Below, one piece after another: positions 60,341-64,000 of a stretch of DNA of 64,000 nucleotides. A model generated the notes under the pieces. It was not told where the DNA came from, did no database searches, and saw nothing but the letters and a program-made list of their open reading frames with translations. The translations under genes and the position numbers were made by a program. This stretch comes from Lentzea jiangxiensis (GTDB taxonomy: Bacteria > Actinomycetota > Actinomycetes > Mycobacteriales > Pseudonocardiaceae). Position 1 is the stretch's first letter; each line of letters opens with the position of its first letter. The stretch is from NCBI RefSeq assembly GCF_900104175.1, contig NZ_FNIX01000007.1:1-64000 (forward strand). Direction: 5' to 3'.

Positions 60341-60603
60341 GCCACGCCTTTCCGGGTCGGGATCGGCCCAGGTTGGCACGCTCCGCCCCGGTTGTCACCG
60401 GGCGTGGATCATGATGTCCTCACTCTCCGTCGAGGACGGACGGCCTCGGTTCTCCTGTTCGTGTCAACGCCTTCGGCATCTGGGATCCGATGTGGACGGA
60501 ACGTGCCCATGATCAACGCCCGTTGCCCCCGTCGAGCGCACAACAGTGCCGGGAAGCGTGGTGTTGGTGGTCAAACGGTGTCCGCTGTGGGGAGATGGAG
60601 GTC

Positions 60604-61383
60604 ATGTGGACCGGGCTGGTAGTCATTCTCGCTTCGGTGGTCGTCACGGCGGCAGCCCTCCTGCTCTTCGGGCGGTCACGGGCCCACGAGCAGGCCGACG
60701 ACCGGGACGCGGACTCGCGCGGCTTCCTCGGCGCGGTGATCAGCGGCCTGTTCATCGTCGCGCTGGCCTTCTACATGGTGATCGTCTGGGAGGAGGGCGG
60801 CGTCGCCGAGGGCAACGCCGCGAGGGAGGCCGCCGCCGTCGCCGACGTCTACTGGCAGACGGCCGCCATGCCGCAACCCCAGCGCGATCACATCCGCTCG
60901 CTGCTGGCCGAGTACCCGAAGCTGGTGGCCTACCGGGAGTGGCCGAAGCTCGAGGTGGGGGAGTCGGACGGCAAGACCACCGAGACGCTCCACGCGCTGC
61001 ACGTCGAGATCCTCGGCCTGCCCTCCACCCCGGAGGAGGTGAGGAGCGCGCGGGAACGCTCGCTCGAACGGATGAGGGAGATCACCGACCTGCGGCGCGA
61101 CCGGCTCGACTCGGCGAGCGGCATCGGCAACACCGGCAGGATCATGCTGGTCGGGACGATCGTCGGGGCCGTCGCGATGGTCATCTACCCGATGCTGATC
61201 GGTTTCACCGCGCGCAAGCGGCACTTCTTGCAGATGAGCCTCACCTCGGCCGTGCTGGCGCTTGTGTGCGTGTTGTGCGTGGGGATGACACAGCCGTTCG
61301 ACGGATGGTTCCGAGTGCAACCGGAGGCGTTCACGAGCCTGATGGAGGAGCTGGCGGGCATACCTTCCGAGCAAAGCCGGTAA
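60604..61383 (+). CDS. DUF4239 (bestrophin-like domain) membrane protein
   Basis: A 259-residue membrane protein with helices at GLVVILASVVVTAAALLLF, FLGAVISGLFIVALAFYMVI, GRIMLVGTIVGAVAMVIYPM and MSLTSAVLALVCVLCVGM. The soluble part holds the EGNAAREAAAVADVYWQTA segment common to DUF4239 proteins, which are weakly related to bestrophin channels. ATG 60604 follows GGAGATGGAGG. Function unknown; an ion-conducting role is possible. Its transcript probably ends at the palindrome 61520-61555. Confidence 0.83.
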   Translation: MWTGLVVILASVVVTAAALLLFGRSRAHEQADDRDADSRGFLGAVISGLFIVALAFYMVIVWEEGGVAEGNAAREAAAVADVYWQTAAMPQPQRDHIRSLLAEYPKLVAYREWPKLEVGESDGKTTETLHALHVEILGLPSTPEEVRSARERSLERMREITDLRRDRLDSASGIGNTGRIMLVGTIVGAVAMVIYPMLIGFTARKRHFLQMSLTSAVLALVCVLCVGMTQPFDGWFRVQPEAFTSLMEELAGIPSEQSR

Positions 61384-61519
61384 CCGCCGGAGGTTCCTGG
61401 CGACAGCACGGCTACCACTCGGAGGAGGGCAGCCCCGAAGACGGTGCTCCGTCTGCTGCCGGCGGGTGCCCGGACCACATCGGGATCGACGCGGTGCGGG
61501 AAGTGTGGCGACGACTGTC

Positions 61520-61555
61520 GTGTCGATCATCGTCGAACTCGACGATGATCGACAC
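61520..61555. terminator. 36-bp palindrome between convergent genes
   Basis: GTGTCGATCATCGTCGA and its exact complement TCGACGATGATCGACAC are separated by only 2 bp, giving a 17-bp-arm palindrome. It sits between the plus-strand DUF4239 gene and the minus-strand PspC gene and could end both transcripts. Nothing else is supported in the 367 bp from 61384 to 61750. Confidence 0.6.
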
Positions 61556-61750
61556 CCGTGGCCACGCCGCCCGCACCCCGGCGGCAGGAGGAATCGCAGC
61601 TGCCGCGGCTCGCCTTCACCGGATCAGTTCCAGGACAACAGGACTCGTGCGACTGGGCGTGGGGACGCGACGGCGCCTTGCGCGAGTGGCTCGGTGGCGG
61701 TGGAACGTGCTGATCCCCGTGCCGGTGAGCGGCACGGGGCAGCGGGCTGA

Positions 61751-61945
61751 TCAGTAGTTGCGGCTGGGCATGATCACCCAGAGCACGATGTAGACGACGA
61801 ACTGCGGTCCGGGCAGAAGGCAGGACAGCAGGAACAGAAGGCGCACGGTGCTCGCCTTCATCCCCCAGCGCTGGGCGAGCCCCGCGCAGACACCCGCGAT
61901 CATCCGGTTGGTCCTGGGCCTGCTCAAAGCAACTGTCGTGGTCAT
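61751..61945 (-). CDS. PspC-domain small membrane protein
   Basis: A 64-residue protein consisting of a single PspC domain: RTNRMIAGVCAGLAQRWGMK followed by the hydrophobic pair VRLLFLLSCLLPG and FVVYIVLWVIMPS. In the phage-shock system PspC senses membrane damage; here it stands alone and has no partner gene. ATG 61945 is chosen because the domain begins shortly after. Confidence 0.88.
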   Translation of the reverse strand: MTTTVALSRPRTNRMIAGVCAGLAQRWGMKASTVRLLFLLSCLLPGPQFVVYIVLWVIMPSRNY

Positions 61946-62065
61946 GTACCCAGGATGCCCAGGATCCGCGGTTTGTTGCATCGGGACCAACCCTGATTTG
62001 ACCCGGATGAGCCACGTCACCCGATACCGGGGGTCCGGACCGCAACAGCACCGGCCCGCGAAGCG

Positions 62066-62671
62066 TCAGCCGACGGACACGGTGGTGAGCTGGTCCACGA
62101 ACCTCAGGCACGTGGTGCGCATCGTGTCGACCGTCATGGCCTTCGACCCGGCCAGCACCTGCAGGGCGAGGCCGTCGAGCATGCTCACCATCATGTTCGC
62201 CAGCTCGACCGGGTCACCGGGCGCCACGATCTCGCCGGAGGCCTGGCCGTCGCGGAAGATGCCCGCCACGATGTCGCGCCACTCGCCGTAGAAGCGCTCG
62301 TTGAGCTCCTGCAGTTCGGGGCTGCGGATGGCCTCGACCCACAGTTCGGCCCAGACCTTCCACGCCTCGACGGTCTCGGCGCCCTCGGGGAGGTACGACT
62401 CGACCACCATGCGCAGGCGGGACAGCGGGGGCTCGTCGGACTCGAGGATCCAGCGGCGGCGCTTGACCGACAGCTCGAAGCAGTGCTCGAACGCGGCGTC
62501 GGTGAGCTCGCGCTTGGTCTCGAAGTAGTAGTGGACCGTGCCACCGGAGACGCCCGCGTCCTTGGCGACGTCGGACACCCGGAGGTGGCGGAAGCCCTCG
62601 GCCGCGATCACCTTGCAGGTGGACGCGAGGATCTGCGCCTTGCGTTCGGCTTCCACGCTTGGACGGGGCAT
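62066..62671 (-). CDS. TetR-family transcriptional regulator
   Basis: A 201-residue repressor with an N-terminal TetR HTH (AQILASTCKVIAAEGFRHLR, VSDVAKDAGVSGGTVHYYFE TKRELTDAAF) and a helical ligand domain with YGEWRDIVAGIFRDGQASGE and MMVSMLDGLALQVLAGS, like the AcrR/BetI-like group. ATG 62671 heads it. Just upstream lie remnants of an acyl-CoA synthetase. Effector and targets are unknown. Confidence 0.9.
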   Translation of the reverse strand: MPRPSVEAERKAQILASTCKVIAAEGFRHLRVSDVAKDAGVSGGTVHYYFETKRELTDAAFEHCFELSVKRRRWILESDEPPLSRLRMVVESYLPEGAETVEAWKVWAELWVEAIRSPELQELNERFYGEWRDIVAGIFRDGQASGEIVAPGDPVELANMMVSMLDGLALQVLAGSKAMTVDTMRTTCLRFVDQLTTVSVG

Positions 62672-62698
62672 CCGTCACCTCCTGATTTACGTGGAACC

Positions 62699-63260
62699 TT
62701 ACCGAAACTTCCGGCGGAGCTTGCGCTTGTCCGCCTTTCCGGCTTTCGCCGGCGGCACTTCCGGGACGGCCGTGACGCCCGGCAGCCGGTAGAGCTCGCT
62801 CAATTCGTCGGCCACCGGGTCTCGAATGCCGATGGCGTCGGCATCCGGTCCGCCGGTGACCGGGAACAGGTGCACGACCTGGTCGAGTGCCTCGTCAGGC
62901 ACTCGGCGGCCACCGCGTGCCGGACGCCGGGATGCGTGACGACGAAGCCGTCGAGGAGTCGCGAGTAAACGTTGTCAGAAGTCCTGCCGGTCACGATGAC
63001 GTCTTTGCCGCGTTCGTTCAAGTGCGGGTGGCCATCGTTGTCGAAATAGTCCACGTGGCAGGTGTCGAACCAGCTGTCCGCCATTTCGCTCAACGGCGGT
63101 TCACCCCAATAGTCGTCGACGGCCAATGCGCCACGCACCCGAATGTCCCCGTCCCGGAACTCGGCCTCGGCGAACGGGGCGGGCTTGCCGGCCGCGCGCA
63201 GGGGACCGGGCGGGGCGGTGCGCCGCGAGCTCCGGCAGGCCGATGTTCGTCGTCTGTGGA
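62699..63260 (-). pseudogene. Acyl-CoA/AMP-ligase C-terminal remnant with frameshift
   Basis: A minus frame reads ADSWFDTCHVDYFDNDGHPH, LNERGKDVIVTGRTSDNVYS and THPGVRHAVAAE, the A8-loop and C-terminal domain of an AMP-binding ligase. Then it shifts near 62905 into PDEALDQVVHLFPVTG and PPAKAGKADKRKLRRKFR with a final stop at 62699. The large N-terminal domain with its P-loop is absent, and the D of the usual WFDTGDVGYFD motif is altered to TCHVDYFD. It is a decayed tail between tetR and lnt. Confidence 0.75.
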
Positions 63261-63329
63261 CAGTCGTGCCGGCACGGGATCGACGTGGGTCACACGTCCC
63301 GCCCACTTCCGGCCTCGTAGGCTGGCCGG

Positions 63330-64000
63330 GTGGTCGCACCCCCCGTCGCGCCGGAATCGCCGCACTCACCCGCCCGCCGGCGGAAGGTGAGCTTTCCGCT
63401 GCTCGCGCGCATGGCGCTCGCCGTCGCGGGCGGAGTGCTCGTCTACCTCAGCTTCCCGCCGCGCCCCCTGTGGTTCCTGGCGCCGGTCGGCTTCGCGGTG
63501 CTCGCGCATGTGATCCACGGCAAGCGTGCGCGCGCCGGCTTCGGATACGGGCTGTTGTTCGGGCTCGGGTTCATGGTGCCGTTGCTGCAGTGGACCGGTG
63601 AGTTCGTCGGGCTGGTCGCCTCGCTGCCGCTGTCGCTGGCGTGCGCGTTGATGATCTCGCTCGGCACGACGGCGATGGCACTCGTCTCGCGGGTGCCCGG
63701 CTGGCCGCTGTGGGCGGCGTGCCTGTGGGTGGCGGACGAGGCGTTGCGCGGGGTGTTCCCGTTCGGCGGCTTCACCTGGGGCAAGATCGCGTTCGGGCAG
63801 CCGGAGGGCTGGTTCCTGCCCCTCGCGTCGCTGGGCGGTGCGCCGCTCGTGACGTTCGCGGTGGTGCTGTCCGGGTTCGGGCTGTTCTGGCTCGTGAGGA
63901 ACTGGAAGCTCGGCCTGCCGCTGGTCGCGGTGCCGGTGGTGGCGGGACTGGTCGTGCCCGTCGGCGTGGACCCGTCCGCCGGGACGGTCACGGTCGCCGC
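63330..64000 (+). CDS. lnt: Apolipoprotein N-acyltransferase (Lnt), 3' end outside window
   Basis: Membrane enzyme that acylates lipoprotein N-termini. Visible are GGVLVYLSFPPRPLWFLAPV, FGLGFMVPLLQWTGEFVGLV, LWVADEALRGVFPFGGFTWG and LASLGGAPLVTF, the helical N-terminal half with the conserved FPFGGFxWG. The nitrilase domain is beyond the right edge. GTG 63330 gives the N-terminus (PPVAPESPHSPARRRKVS); TAGGCT 6 bp upstream suggests a leaderless mRNA. In actinomycetes lnt is often fused or adjacent to dolichol-mannose synthase, which cannot be seen here. Confidence 0.88.
   Translation, partial: MVAPPVAPESPHSPARRRKVSFPLLARMALAVAGGVLVYLSFPPRPLWFLAPVGFAVLAHVIHGKRARAGFGYGLLFGLGFMVPLLQWTGEFVGLVASLPLSLACALMISLGTTAMALVSRVPGWPLWAACLWVADEALRGVFPFGGFTWGKIAFGQPEGWFLPLASLGGAPLVTFAVVLSGFGLFWLVRNWKLGLPLVAVPVVAGLVVPVGVDPSAGTVTVA

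Overview
This is a 64 kb stretch of very GC-rich chromosome from a filamentous, aerobic actinomycete, most probably of the Pseudonocardiales (Lentzea/Saccharothrix/Actinosynnema type). The evidence is the WhiB, SsgA-family, SARP and PASTA-kinase genes, type VII secretion (ESX) substrates with an EspG chaperone, GAF-ANTAR and DUF3099 proteins, GTG/TTG starts, and many GTGA/ATGA stop-start couplings. The genus is inference. No rRNA, tRNA, CRISPR array, integrase or intact insertion sequence was seen.

Layout. 1-5 kb: a cytochrome b (qcrB) cut off from its operon, with only the tail of qcrA beside it; a photolyase convergent with a cobalamin-binding MerR regulator coupled to a WhiB gene; DUF3099 and TrkA-N proteins. 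5-10 kb: two divergent glycosyltransferases, a frameshifted SRPBCC gene, and two paralogous small secreted proteins, one with a histidine-rich tail. 10-20 kb: an SRPBCC/membrane protein operon with a stress-type promoter, an ATP-grasp protein, a GH16 hydrolase, an autoregulated MerR gene, a haem oxygenase remnant, a GGDEF-EAL protein, and a PASTA pseudokinase. 20-25.5 kb: an orphan sugar-binding lipoprotein, a GAF-ANTAR regulator behind a sigma-B-like promoter, a short SARP, and an I36-type protease inhibitor. 25.8-32.8 kb: an ESX accessory locus with two wall hydrolases, two YbaB-like proteins, EspG, an AraC regulator, and a five-gene WXG/PPE operon. 33-35 kb: STAS protein, then a TlpA/CcdA thiol pair.

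35-50.5 kb is the metabolic centre: lysine 2,3-aminomutase (kamA) on the minus strand and, 4 kb away, a translationally coupled plus-strand operon holding 3,5-diaminohexanoate dehydrogenase, an amidohydrolase, both subunits of lysine 5,6-aminomutase (kamD, kamE), a Kal-like hotdog ammonia lyase and a GntR regulator. An acyl-CoA dehydrogenase and an ADP-forming acyl-CoA synthetase follow. Together they resemble the lysine fermentation route known from anaerobes, without a recognisable kce gene here. FxsA, GNAT, SsgA, LLM-oxidoreductase and GH13 genes lie between. 50.5-64 kb: DUF4360 protein, a short Rho, a Leu/Val-type dehydrogenase, two EF-hand paralogues flanking a UvrA-like ATPase and a GNAT gene, a large secreted repeat protein, DUF4239, PspC and TetR proteins, a decayed acyl-CoA synthetase, and the start of lnt.

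A recurring feature is gene decay. At least eight remnants occur, and five are only the 3' end of a family otherwise absent from the window. Likely regulatory circuits read from the DNA are an 11-bp direct repeat over the whiB promoter with a near match at a second operon, two good sigma-B-type promoters, a 19-bp-spacer MerR promoter fused to a leaderless gene, and a shared 10-bp palindrome upstream of kamA and of the kdd-kam operon.
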